Part shown: positions 1 through 8,674 of the stretch, piece after piece
How the letters are laid out: each line of letters starts with the position of its first letter
How positions within the stretch are numbered: the first letter of the stretch is position 1
Origin: Haloterrigena turkmenica DSM 5511
GTDB taxonomy: Archaea > Halobacteriota > Halobacteria > Halobacteriales > Natrialbaceae
DNA length: 64,000 nucleotides
Direction of reading: 5' to 3'
Assembly: GCF_000025325.1 (NCBI RefSeq)
Contig: NC_013743.1
Location: 2,232,001 to 2,296,000, forward strand
Program-made: the position numbers and the translations under genes
Notes under the pieces: model-generated
Told to the model about the DNA's origin: nothing
Database searches by the model: none
Seen by the model: the letters and a program-made list of their open reading frames with translations, nothing else

Positions 1-195
1 ACGGACGTAGACGTGGATCGGGAGTAACAGCGGCCGACAACCGGCTTCTGACGTTCGAGACTGATCGGTCGTCTCGGTGAGAGACGGTTCAGTCAGGGTC
101 GTCTCGACTCGAGTCAGCTCGACTCTAATCGACTCGAGGCACTGGATCGGCGACGCGGACGGCGAAGAGAAAAAGCTATCGGCCGGGAATCGCCG

Positions 196-1710
196 TTACG
201 GCGCGATCCAGACGTTCGTCGCGGCGACGGCTGACATCTGGATGTTTTCGTTCTCCTGCATGCTCACCTGCGTCGCGGCGGCGTCCCCGTCGTCCTCGGC
301 GACGGCGATCGCCGAGTGCTGTTCGTTGACGTTCTCCTGGGTCACGAACTGGGTCTGCTCGAGGGCGGCCGTCGCGTCCTGGGTGACGTCGCTGGTCTGC
401 TCGGCGCTGGTGTCGTAGTCGTAGGACATGCCCGGCGCGTCCTCGACGTCGTCACCGCCGACGGTGACGGTCGTACTCGAGGTCTGTGCGGCCGAGTCGT
501 AGTTGAATCCCGGCGACGCGTACACGTTGAGCGCAGCGGCGGAGCCGATCTGTGCGTTGTAGTTCTGCTGAGAGGCCATCTGGACGGCCTCAGCTTCGCT
601 GTCGTTGACCGCGATGGCAACCGCCGTGTTCTGGAGGTTGATGTTGAGCTGCTCGACGGCCTGCTCCTGCTCGACGCTGGTCGTCGCGGTCTGGGTGTCG
701 TCCTTGTCCTTCTTGTCCTTGGACGGCGTCTCCGTGTCGACGACGCTGCTGTCGCCGGCGGACGCGACGTTCATCTCGCCCATCGAGGCGATCAGGTTGG
801 CGGCGTTAGCGGAGCCGACCTGTTCGTTGAGGTTGGTCTGGTCGGTGACCTGGATCGCCGTCGCGGTGCTGTTCTCGCCGACCGCGATGGCGACGGCGGC
901 ACCTTGCTCGTTGACGTTCGTCTGTTCGACGGCCTGCTGCTGGGTGAGCCAGGTGTTCGCGCTCTGCTCGGTGTACTCGCCCTGGCCCGCGTAGATGTTC
1001 GACGCGTTGGCGGCGCCTTCCTGCAGGTTCTGGTTGTGCTGTTCGGTCTGCTGGAGGGCCGTCGCCGAACTGTTCTCGGCGGCGAAGGCGAAGGCCACGC
1101 TCTGCTCGTTGTAGTTCCCCTGCGCGACGTCTTGGGTCTGGGTCACGCTGGCCTCAGCCGACTGCGTGACGGTCTCCTTGTCGCCTTTCTCCGTGGCGAC
1201 TCCCCAGCCGTTGAACTGCTGGCTGTCGCCGCTGCCCATGACCAGGTAGACGTTGCCGACGTCTTCGAACTGGGTCGTCTGGCTGCTGACGACGTTGTTC
1301 TCCGCCGAGGCCTCGCCGGTCTGGGCGTTGGCGTTGAGCTGGTTGGCTTCCTGGATGGCGGTCGCCTCGCCGCCGTCGATCGCGATCGACACCGCCTCAC
1401 CCTGCTCGTTGATGTTCACCTGATCGACGTTCTGGTGCTGGATGACCTCGGTGTTGCTCGTCTGGTTCGCGTTCAGTTCCTCGGACGCGTGAGCGTCGAT
1501 GTACTCCTCGAGGCTCATTCCATCGAGATCGGCGCCGAAGACCAGGTAGAGGTCTTCGCCGTCCTCGAGGGCGTGAACCGAATCGGCCTGGACGTCATCG
1601 TTGCCGCCCGCCATCGCGGCTGGCGCGCCGGCGGCCAACATCGATATGGAAACGATACAGGCCATCAATACTGTCGTATACCGTGAGCGTCTCGTGTCTT
1701 CGTCTGTCAT
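196..1710 (-). CDS. Secreted five-repeat Q/N/A-rich protein, curlin-like beta-solenoid candidate
   Basis: The 504-residue protein begins with a Sec-type signal peptide (hydrophobic residues 13-34, likely cut after AMA). The mature part contains five repeats of about 55 residues at roughly 88-143, 188-242, 254-309, 345-399 and 449-503. Each repeat has two halves of the form Q.Q.V.Q.N.NEQ...A.A.A and A.Q...Q.N.N.Q.G.A.A.N. Such regular spacing of Gln, Asn and small residues resembles curlin strand-loop-strand repeats, but this is pattern similarity only. A short YLVFG/YLVMG motif occurs at about 54 and 154, and a Lys/Asp-rich linker at 330-339. The two 118-residue proteins at 2817 and 3196 carry one copy of the same repeat, so the three genes probably work in one extracellular assembly. 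No secretion partner like CsgG is visible nearby. Function is not proven. Confidence 0.85.
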   Translation of the reverse strand: MTDEDTRRSRYTTVLMACIVSISMLAAGAPAAMAGGNDDVQADSVHALEDGEDLYLVFGADLDGMSLEEYIDAHASEELNANQTSNTEVIQHQNVDQVNINEQGEAVSIAIDGGEATAIQEANQLNANAQTGEASAENNVVSSQTTQFEDVGNVYLVMGSGDSQQFNGWGVATEKGDKETVTQSAEASVTQTQDVAQGNYNEQSVAFAFAAENSSATALQQTEQHNQNLQEGAANASNIYAGQGEYTEQSANTWLTQQQAVEQTNVNEQGAAVAIAVGENSTATAIQVTDQTNLNEQVGSANAANLIASMGEMNVASAGDSSVVDTETPSKDKKDKDDTQTATTSVEQEQAVEQLNINLQNTAVAIAVNDSEAEAVQMASQQNYNAQIGSAAALNVYASPGFNYDSAAQTSSTTVTVGGDDVEDAPGMSYDYDTSAEQTSDVTQDATAALEQTQFVTQENVNEQHSAIAVAEDDGDAAATQVSMQENENIQMSAVAATNVWIAP

Positions 1711-2816
1711 GGTAGCTCTGATTTTCGGTCGTGAGTTTGTTTTGTTGCTGAACGATTCGACGCGAACGGGTCTTTCCCGATGATAGACTTTGTTATCGAC
1801 AGGTTGGAAAACGTATTAGTCGTCCTACTAACTGGAATTCGATCTCTACTCTCAGAAACTACCGTCTACCCCCGGCTGACGACCGGCTCAGACGGCCGAT
1901 TACGCGTCGCCGTCCGGAGGAGTCGGCAGATCGATACGCGATACGCCACGACGTCCGACTTACGTTCGAAGTTCTTTGATTCGAGACGCTTCTCTGACAA
2001 CGAAACCGAAAACTACCGGCGAAAGTTGTGGTCGAATGATCGTTTCATGATCGAAGGGCGATCCAGCGCATGGTAATCGACAATGAGCGTGAACGGTTGC
2101 GATCGATGGCGAGGCGACGCCGGCTCCAACGGCGGCCGCGATCGGCACGGCGCGACGGCTGTTGTGAGAGCGACCGCGGCGCCTCCCGACGCGATGCAGT
2201 CCGACGCTCGTTCGGACGGTCCGAGAAGAGCACACCGACGATCAGCGCGCGAGACGGGAACCGCGGGTCTCGAAATCGATCGATTCATCGCCGCTGCCGG
2301 CCAGCGGCTCTCGCGGGATGAGTTCGCAGTGTGTACACGCGACGATCACGGCATCACGCGGCCTCAGATCGGTGATCAATCGGCTCTCGAGACCGTCCAA
2401 CCGACGGTCTCGATGAGCGAACGCTCGTTCACGGCGACGAACTGTTCCCGTCACGGAGACTATTACGACGTTGCGATTAAAGTTACAGCCGATCTACACA
2501 ATCTATTTCGAAGACGGCGTGGAATCAGTTCAGCGGGAAATTCCAGTAGTAGCGACTATCTATCCGCGTCCGAGTAAATATTACGCATTTTTAATTAGAT
2601 TTACTACACATCCTAACGATTGTAACTGTCCGCAATATCGGCTATACAGCGTAACCGTTGGGCGGTTTAATACGGAACCCGGCTGTTGACCCGACTGGGC
2701 AACACGGCGCGTTGGACGCTCGAGACGACCGGCTTCGTACGCTGAGCGACTGCGAATCCGGTCACAGTGGAGTGGTACTCGAGCGTCCATGCGTGTGTGG
2801 GTGCCCATGATCAACC
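1711..2816. other. Gene-poor spacer between two repeat-protein loci
   Basis: I see no convincing gene in this 1.1 kb. A short minus-strand reading frame at 2242-2454 has a plausible patch with a CTHC motif but no recognisable family and could be a decayed fragment. The part from about 2570 to 2640 is AT-rich. The bases around 2667 (ggtttaatac) could be a TATA box for the small genes, which would give them an untranslated leader of roughly 120 bases. Confidence 0.5.
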
Positions 2817-3173
2817 ATGAAACGCGCAATCTCGATGCTGCTGGCGATCGCACTGGCGTGTAGCTTCGTATTCGCAGGGAGTGCAGCTGCACTGGATATC
2901 AACGATGTCGACCAGGACATCGACCAAGACGCGGACCTCTATCAGGACGCGGACGCGGACGTCAAGCAGTACCAGGACGTCGACCAGAAGAACGTCGGCC
3001 TGCAGGGCGGTAACGTCGCGTACGCAGCGTACGGAGACGCCACGGCCCAGAACGACCTAGACCAGTCGAACACCAACGTGCAGTACGGTGTCGCTGAAGC
3101 CGAGAACGAAGGCGAAATCGACCAGGACGCCGACCAGGAAGCCGAGAACGAGTTCGAGTTCGACGCCTTCTAA
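2817..3173 (+). CDS. Small secreted single-repeat Q/N/D-rich protein, copy 1
   Basis: This 118-residue protein has a Sec signal peptide (residues 1-25, ending in GSAAA). The mature chain is very acidic. Residues about 51-100 form one copy of the repeat found five times in the protein at 196-1710: QDVDQ, then N.GLQ, then alternating small residues, then DQSNTN.Q.GVAEAEN. The flanks are runs of DQDAD-like acidic pairs. It is followed after 22 bases by a near-identical copy. By analogy with curli, a one-repeat protein could be a fibre subunit or a nucleator of the larger protein, but this is inference. No known family is recognised. Confidence 0.85.
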   Translation: MKRAISMLLAIALACSFVFAGSAAALDINDVDQDIDQDADLYQDADADVKQYQDVDQKNVGLQGGNVAYAAYGDATAQNDLDQSNTNVQYGVAEAENEGEIDQDADQEAENEFEFDAF

Positions 3174-3189
3174 CTAACTAACTAACTAA
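3171..3189 (+). repeat. TAAC tetranucleotide run between the twin genes
   Basis: The stop codon of copy 1 is the first of almost five TAAC units. Because the unit is four bases long, the run puts a TAA stop into all three plus-strand frames before the next start codon. It may be a product of the duplication or a slippage-prone spacer. Confidence 0.8.
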
Positions 3190-3195
3190 TCAACA

Positions 3196-3552
3196 ATGAA
3201 ACGCGCAATCTCGATGCTGCTGGCGATCGCACTGGCGTGTAGCTTCGTGTTCGCAGGAAGTGCGGCTGCACTGGATATCAACGACGTCGACCAGGACACC
3301 GACCAAGACGCGGACCTCTACCAGGACGCGGACGCGGACGTCAAGCAGTACCAGGACGTCGACCAGACGAACGTCGGCCTGCAGGGCGGTAACGCCGCGT
3401 ACGCAGCGTACGGAGACGCCACGGCTCAGAACGACCTAGACCAGTCGAACACCAACGCGCAGATCGGTGTCGCTGAAGCCGAGAACGAAGGCGAAATCGA
3501 CCAGGACGCCGACCAGGAAGCCGAGAACGAGTTCGAAGTCGACTTGTTCTAG
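3196..3552 (+). CDS. Small secreted single-repeat Q/N/D-rich protein, copy 2
   Basis: This is a tandem duplicate of the gene at 2817, also 118 residues. I count seven substitutions (I35T, K58T, V67A, V88A, Y90I, F115V, A117L), so the proteins are about 94 percent identical. The signal peptide is unchanged and the changes lie in the acidic N-terminal stretch, the repeat and the C-terminal tail. The similarity begins a few bases upstream of each ATG (tcaac), so the duplicated unit is about 379 bases. The role is expected to match copy 1. A T-rich stretch follows the stop codon at about 3575-3581. Confidence 0.85.
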   Translation: MKRAISMLLAIALACSFVFAGSAAALDINDVDQDTDQDADLYQDADADVKQYQDVDQTNVGLQGGNAAYAAYGDATAQNDLDQSNTNAQIGVAEAENEGEIDQDADQEAENEFEVDLF

Positions 3553-3571
3553 AGAAGCCCGACTTCGTTCA

Positions 3572-3582
3572 CTTATTTTTAG
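3572..3582 (+). terminator. T-rich stretch after the twin genes
   Basis: The sequence cttatttttag lies about 20 bases after the stop codon of copy 2. Oligo-T tracts commonly end archaeal transcripts. The rest of 3583-3920 holds no gene that I can see. A short AT-rich patch at about 3845-3857 could be part of a promoter for the next gene. Confidence 0.35.
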
Positions 3583-3920
3583 CCGTCCGGATCGCCGCGT
3601 ACTCACAGTTGTGATCCCGAGCAGGTGGCGATAGGTAGTCAGTCGGAATAGGCCACAGGTAACAGTCTAGTTGCGCTCGAAAGCACAGCGAGAACTCGTT
3701 CTTCGATTCGGTACCGTGTTGGATCACGTGCGAATGTGAAAACCGTCGAATAATCCGTTGTATGGCCGTTTCCTACGGAGTTATTGTGAACTAACGTCAT
3801 CGCGTTAGCCGTCGGTTAGCAGGCGGATATCGGCGAAACGGTTCTATTGATTAATGCCCGAATCTGCCGATGGGTGAGTCACTGGGGACGGGTAACGGCC
3901 CTCGGTGTGCTAACTGAACT

Positions 3921-4565
3921 ATGAACCAACGAACCGCGATGGCGCTGGCGATCGGACTCGCGGCAGCGGCGGTCGTCGCCGCGGGTGCAACGGTGATCGC
4001 TGCATCCGACGAGCCCGTAAGCGATTCGACTGAAAACACTTCAGAAAACATGACAGAAACCGAATTTTCGTGGGGAACGGTCGTCCACGAAACCGACTCC
4101 GAAACCGGCGATACCGACGTCGAGGTGATCGTCGACGCCGACGATGACATCTCGATATCGACGATCGCGGCCCCCGATGCGACGGATGAGTACCGCGACG
4201 AAGCGACTACGGCCGATGCAGACATCGAGTCGTTCCCCTGGGGGGCAGTGATCCACGCGACCGATTCCGACACCGATGCGACCGATATCGAAGTGATCGT
4301 CGACACCGACGATGACGTCTCGGTTTCCGTGACGTCGGTCTCCGAGAACGGCGTTCAGACGTCGACGTCGTCCGTCACGTCCACGAGCGAAACGAGCGAG
4401 AGCAGTACGAGCGTCTCACAGTCGACCGTTTCGTCGACGACGGTCTCCGGCTCGTCGGTTACCAGTAGCTCGACGGACGTTACGCAATCGTCGACCCAGA
4501 CCGACGGCGAATCGATCGATATCGATATCGATACCGAGACGGATACCGATACCGACGACAGCTAA
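3921..4565 (+). CDS. Secreted Ser/Thr/Asp-rich protein with duplicated F.WG.V.H motif
   Basis: The 214-residue protein has an N-terminal hydrophobic signal or anchor (residues 7-28). Two repeats of about 33 residues follow at 48-80 and 105-137. Each reads F.WG.V.H.TDS.T..TD.EVIVD.DDD.S.S. Residues 145-195 are almost only Ser, Thr, Val and Gln and look like a glycosylated stalk. The C-terminus is a run of acidic residues alternating with Ile or Thr (about 196-213). I recognise no family. Its place beside the repeat proteins suggests a cell-surface or matrix role. Confidence 0.75.
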   Translation: MNQRTAMALAIGLAAAAVVAAGATVIAASDEPVSDSTENTSENMTETEFSWGTVVHETDSETGDTDVEVIVDADDDISISTIAAPDATDEYRDEATTADADIESFPWGAVIHATDSDTDATDIEVIVDTDDDVSVSVTSVSENGVQTSTSSVTSTSETSESSTSVSQSTVSSTTVSGSSVTSSSTDVTQSSTQTDGESIDIDIDTETDTDTDDS

Positions 4566-4650
4566 CTCGAGCGGATACTCGCTCCGGCATTCGTATGCGA
4601 TCTGCGAGCGCCGCCGATTCCGATTTTCTAGTGCCCCTGTTCGTCCAGCA

Positions 4651-5080
4651 CCGTCGCTCCGCTCGACGGGTGACCTCCCGGATCGGGACGTCGGTTTCGC
4701 GTGCGACCGCCAGCACGTCGTCGTACTCCGCGCTGACGTCGTAGACCTCGCCGTCCGCGTCGCTCGCGACCTTCACCGTAACCTCGTCCCGTTCGCCGTC
4801 GACCTCGAGGGCCACCGTCTCGAACGCCCGATCCGCGATTCATCGGTGGGTCGCTCCGGCGTCCCGAACGCCCAGCGTCCCGGTCTCCTCGGTCAGCGCT
4901 CGAGCCACGCGCTGGCGATCTACGGGCTTGCAGAAGCCGAAATCGAGGTCGTAGCCGCCACGCCCGACGAACCGCGCCCGCCGTTGGGAGCGGACGTCGC
5001 ACTCCACGTCGACCGCAGTGGACTGGTCTCTCAGCGAGAATGGCGTCGACGAACCGATGACGATCCGATCACGGAATCGG
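4651..5080 (-). pseudogene. Decayed partial copy of larC
   Basis: On the minus strand this segment matches the 3' half of the intact larC at 22173-23579, both in protein and in DNA. The match includes CKP.DRQRVARAL.EETGTLG, ATHR, then LEVDG and ASDADGEVYDVSAEYDD. The Trp codon after ATHR has become TGA at 4840-4842. A short patch coding GGYDLD is joined directly to the CKP segment, so about 60 codons present in the intact gene are missing. Weaker similarity (a DRIV patch, SLR) extends to about 5080. The end of the gene is also lost after RRAE. It lies just downstream of glmS and cannot make a working LarC. Confidence 0.8.
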
Positions 5081-5170
5081 CCGCTGAAACGCGTGCGTTC
5101 GCAGTATCCTCGAGCGGGCGACGCTGACCGCGGTCGGTCGGCCGTGCAGAGAACCAATGTCGCCGGCGCG

Positions 5171-6967
5171 CTATTCGACGGTGACGCTCTTCGCGAGGTT
5201 CCGCGGCTTGTCGATCGACCGACCGAGCCGATTGGCGACCCAGTAGGAGAGCAGTTGCAACTGGACGTTCGCCAGAATCGGTGTGAGGTGTCGGTGCGTC
5301 TCCGGTACCGGCAAGATGTGGTCGGCGTGATGTTCGATGAGTTCCGGGACGTCCGTGATCGCGATAACCGGCGCGCCGCGAGATTCGACCTCCTTCACGT
5401 TTCCGAGCATCTTCTCGGGGCTCGACTCGGCGGTGAGCAGGGAGATAACCGGTGTCCGCTCGGTGACGAGCGCGAGCGGCCCGTGTTTCAACTCGCCGGC
5501 GGCGAAGCCTTCCGCGTGTTTGTACGTGATCTCCTTCATTTTGAGCGCGCCCTCGAGCGCCACCGGCGCGTTGTAGCCGCGGCCGATGAAAAAGTACGCG
5601 TCCGCGTCGACGTACTCGTCGGCGATCGCTCTCGTCTGTGAGCTATCGAGAATAGACTGGACCTGATCCGGAAGGGCGCGTAGCGCGTCGATGAACTCCC
5701 CGGAGGACTCTCCCGTGAGCGCGCTCGAGAGCATCGCCAGCGCGACCTGTTGTGAGGCGAACGTCTTGGTGGCGGCGACGCCGATCTCCGGACCGGCGCG
5801 GATATACATCGCGTGGTCCGTCTCCCGAGCGGCCGAACTTCCGACCACGTTCGTCACCGAGAGCGTCTCCGCACCGACGCGGTTCGCGCCGCGGATCGCA
5901 CCGAGGGTGTCGGCGGTCTCCCCGCTCTGCGTGACGCCGACGACCAGCGTCCCTTCCTCGATCGGAATCGACTCGACGTCGTACTCGCTCGCCAAAAAGG
6001 CCGTCGCCGGAACGCCCCGTTCCCGAAACAGCCGGGCACCGTAGAGCGACGCGTGGTACGACGTCCCGCAAGCGACGAAGTGGACGCGATCCGGACGCGC
6101 CACCTCCGAGAGTTCGTCGATCGAGACGGTCCCGTCCAGTTCCTGCGGTCGGCCGTGGAGACACTCGCGCAGCGAGCGGGGCTGTTCGTTAATCTCCTTG
6201 AGCATGAAGTGATCGTAACCGCTCTTTCCCGCGTCTTCCGCGTTCCAGGAGACCGTTTCGACCGGCATGTCGACGCTCGTCCCTCGTTCGTCGGTGATCT
6301 CGACGCCCGACGGACGGATCGACGCGAACTGGCCGTCTTCGAGATAGATTACGTCGTCGGTGTACTCGAGAAACGCCGGAACGTCGCTGGCGAGGTAGTA
6401 GTCGTCGCGATCGACGCCGAGAACGAGCGGTGATTGATACCGCGTCGCGTAGATGGCGTCGTGGCCGGCGAACACGGCCGCGACCGCGTAGCTCCCGTCC
6501 AGCCGATCGATCGCTCGACGGAACGCGGTCTCGGGACTGTCGTTCTGATCGAGCGCCGCTTCGATCAAGTGGGGAATGACTTCCGTGTCGGTCTCGCTAT
6601 CGAACTCGTGTCCGTTGGCCTCGAGCGCCTCGCGTATCTCGTGGTAGTTCTCGATGATTCCGTTGTGAACGACGGCGACGCGCTGGTCGCAGTCGGTGTG
6701 CGGATGTGCGTTCGCGTCCGAGGGCGGCCCGTGCGTGCTCCAGCGGGTATGACCGATCCCCGTTCGCCCCTCGAGTTCTTCTGTCTGAAGTGCGGTCTCG
6801 AGTTCCGACAGTTCGCCTTCCCGCTTGTACACCGTCAGCGGATCGTTCGCGATCGCGATGCCGGCGGAGTCGTATCCGCGGTACTCGAGGCTCGAGAGCG
6901 CGTTCAACAACACCTCGGAGACGTCACCGTTCGTCCCCATCCCGGTATGACCGATGATACCGCACAT
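5171..6967 (-). CDS. glmS: Glutamine-fructose-6-phosphate aminotransferase (isomerizing)
   Basis: The 598-residue protein makes glucosamine 6-phosphate from fructose 6-phosphate and glutamine, the first step to UDP-GlcNAc. It starts MCGIIG, so Cys2 is the N-terminal nucleophile of the glutaminase domain (about 1-220, with HTRWSTHG). Two SIS sugar-isomerase domains follow, with CGTSYHA and SQSGETADT in the first. The C-terminus ends LAKSVTVE as is usual. Its ATG overlaps the TGA of the upstream nucleotidyltransferase gene (TGATG), so the two are translationally coupled. Length and motifs are typical of an intact enzyme. Confidence 0.97.
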   Translation of the reverse strand: MCGIIGHTGMGTNGDVSEVLLNALSSLEYRGYDSAGIAIANDPLTVYKREGELSELETALQTEELEGRTGIGHTRWSTHGPPSDANAHPHTDCDQRVAVVHNGIIENYHEIREALEANGHEFDSETDTEVIPHLIEAALDQNDSPETAFRRAIDRLDGSYAVAAVFAGHDAIYATRYQSPLVLGVDRDDYYLASDVPAFLEYTDDVIYLEDGQFASIRPSGVEITDERGTSVDMPVETVSWNAEDAGKSGYDHFMLKEINEQPRSLRECLHGRPQELDGTVSIDELSEVARPDRVHFVACGTSYHASLYGARLFRERGVPATAFLASEYDVESIPIEEGTLVVGVTQSGETADTLGAIRGANRVGAETLSVTNVVGSSAARETDHAMYIRAGPEIGVAATKTFASQQVALAMLSSALTGESSGEFIDALRALPDQVQSILDSSQTRAIADEYVDADAYFFIGRGYNAPVALEGALKMKEITYKHAEGFAAGELKHGPLALVTERTPVISLLTAESSPEKMLGNVKEVESRGAPVIAITDVPELIEHHADHILPVPETHRHLTPILANVQLQLLSYWVANRLGRSIDKPRNLAKSVTVE

Positions 6968-8208
6968 CAGGACCGAACCTCCGTTTCCTCGTCGACGATC
7001 CCGCGAACCGTCGCACCCGCTTGAATCTCCACGTTCGGGCCCACCAGCGTGCCGGGATCGTAAGTGACGCTACCGCGATCGCGGACGCGATCCGCCAGTA
7101 GCGCGCCGAAATCTTCGTCTTCGAAGATGCGGTCTTGGACGCGAACGTCGCTCGGCCCGCCCGGGACGGTCGAGCCCGGACCGATCGCGACGCCGGTACC
7201 GGTCACGCACTCGACGACCGTCGCGTTGGCTCCGATACGCGTGTCGGTATCGACGACGCTGTGTTCGACGACCGCGTTCGAACCGATCGTCACGTTTTCG
7301 CCCAGACAGACGTACGGACCGACGACGGAGCCCGGTTTGATCACGCAGTCTCGGTCGACGACGACGGGGTCTCGAATCTCGGCGGAGTCGTGAACCGTCG
7401 CTTCCTCGTGAACGTTCGCCCCGGAGTCGCCGTCGACGACTCCGGTATCGAACAACTCGACGGAGACGTCGAGAAGGTCCCACGGGTACGTCGCGTCGAC
7501 CCAGGTTCCCTCGGAGACGGCGCCGCGAACGACGTCCCCGCGCTCGATGAGTTCCGACAGTCCGTCGACGAGGAGGTGTTCGCCGGCCCGCGGCTCGGCG
7601 GCTCGAACGGCGTCGAACGCGGCCGAATCGAGGACGTAGATGCCGACGTTGAGGAGGTAATCGCGCCCGTCGGACGGGTCCTCCACGATCGTCGTTATTC
7701 GCCCGTCTTCCACGAGGACGCCGCCGTACCCCTCGATACTCGACGCGTACAACAGCCCGACCGTCGCAGCGGCGTCGGAATTGTGGGCCTCGAGGACGTC
7801 TCGAACGATTCGACTGTCAGCGATCTGATCGCCGTTGACGACGAGGCACGTCCCGTCAGCGGCGGCTTCGGCCGCGAGCACGGCGTGACCGGTGCCGAGC
7901 TGTTTCCCCTGATCGACGTACGTGAGGGAGGCGTTGCGATACGAGGAACCGAAGTAGGACTGGACGCGGTCGCGTCGATACCCGACGACGACGACGATAT
8001 CGGATATTCCGACGTCGATGAGCTGATCGAAGACGTGCTCGAGAATCGGTTTCGTGGCGGCGGGAAGCATCGGCTTCGGACGGTTTCGGGTGAGCGGCCG
8101 CAAGCGGCTGCCTTCCCCTGCCGCTAGCACGATCGCAGTGTAGTCCGAGGGGTGCGTTTTCGATGATTGCGACCTCGAGTCGCATGCCGCTGATCCAGCG
8201 CGTGTCAT
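6967..8208 (-). CDS. GlmU-like sugar-1-phosphate nucleotidyltransferase/acetyltransferase
   Basis: The 413-residue protein has an N-terminal nucleotidyltransferase domain with the signature VLAAGEGSRLRPLT (about residues 27-40) and then KPML. The C-terminal third is a left-handed beta-helix with hexapeptide repeats (V.PYVCLGENV.IGSNAVVEHSVV). This architecture belongs to archaeal enzymes that act as glucosamine-1-phosphate acetyltransferase and UTP:GlcNAc-1-P uridylyltransferase; a glucose-1-phosphate thymidylyltransferase reading is the main alternative. The overlap with glmS favours the UDP-GlcNAc role. The first 20 or so residues are an unusual extension before the domain; no other ATG fits. 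Confidence 0.88.
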   Translation of the reverse strand: MTRAGSAACDSRSQSSKTHPSDYTAIVLAAGEGSRLRPLTRNRPKPMLPAATKPILEHVFDQLIDVGISDIVVVVGYRRDRVQSYFGSSYRNASLTYVDQGKQLGTGHAVLAAEAAADGTCLVVNGDQIADSRIVRDVLEAHNSDAAATVGLLYASSIEGYGGVLVEDGRITTIVEDPSDGRDYLLNVGIYVLDSAAFDAVRAAEPRAGEHLLVDGLSELIERGDVVRGAVSEGTWVDATYPWDLLDVSVELFDTGVVDGDSGANVHEEATVHDSAEIRDPVVVDRDCVIKPGSVVGPYVCLGENVTIGSNAVVEHSVVDTDTRIGANATVVECVTGTGVAIGPGSTVPGGPSDVRVQDRIFEDEDFGALLADRVRDRGSVTYDPGTLVGPNVEIQAGATVRGIVDEETEVRS

Positions 8209-8233
8209 ACCAGCGCTCGACGGTGCAGGTTCA

Positions 8234-8243
8234 CTTTTGAATA
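8234..8243 (-). promoter_or_regulatory. Likely TATA box of the glmU-glmS operon
   Basis: The minus strand reads tattcaaaag about 26-35 bases before the ATG at 8208, which fits a nearly leaderless haloarchaeal transcript. The rest of 8244-8674 is a spacer in which I see no gene. Confidence 0.5.
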
Positions 8244-8674
8244 GCCGATAGTATCATTCGTCAATCCTCAATAGCCTGTGAACACTTAGAATGCGGTTAC
8301 AATAATCGCGGAAATAGCGTCTCGCGCGCACACAGATAAGTAGCGATCTCGGCGTCGGGATCATCGGGTAACACGGCTGTGGTGTCCGCATTTCTCTCAG
8401 CGCAGTCGACGATTCATCGCTGCTGACGGTAGTTTTAACTGGTGTTTGTACACGGAATATCCCTTTCAGCAGCGTTCATATGTTTCGTCTCTAAAATGCA
8501 CAATGGCCTAGATGTCGGCAGATCGAATAGATGGCAGATCACTGATCGGTAGGTGGAAATAACAGGTTAGCCACAGCCCATCACGAATTACTACTCCGAG
8601 TGGGGAACAGAACCGCCAGTGAGGCGATACCAAACAATCGTCGCCACACGTGCGCGCGATCCCGTGGTCGAACA

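Larger units (their letters stand above)
2811..3552 (+). repeat. Direct tandem duplication of about 379 bp
   Basis: Bases 2811-3173 and 3190-3552 are near-identical direct repeats, each holding one 118-codon gene plus the last bases of its leader. Most differences change an amino acid, so the copies may have begun to diverge in function or the duplication is recent. Confidence 0.85.

Noticed and set aside
1-27. Possible 3' end of a plus-strand gene (frame ending in TAA at 25-27)
   Set aside because: Eight codons are too few to support a gene call.
316-1686. A long plus-strand open frame opposite the five-repeat protein
   Set aside because: It is a by-product of the GC-rich codons of the minus-strand gene; it has no signal, domain or sensible composition, while the other strand has clean repeats and a signal peptide.
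2083-2577. A 164-codon plus-strand open frame in the first spacer
   Set aside because: The composition is random-looking, no domain is visible and it overlaps a competing frame on the other strand.
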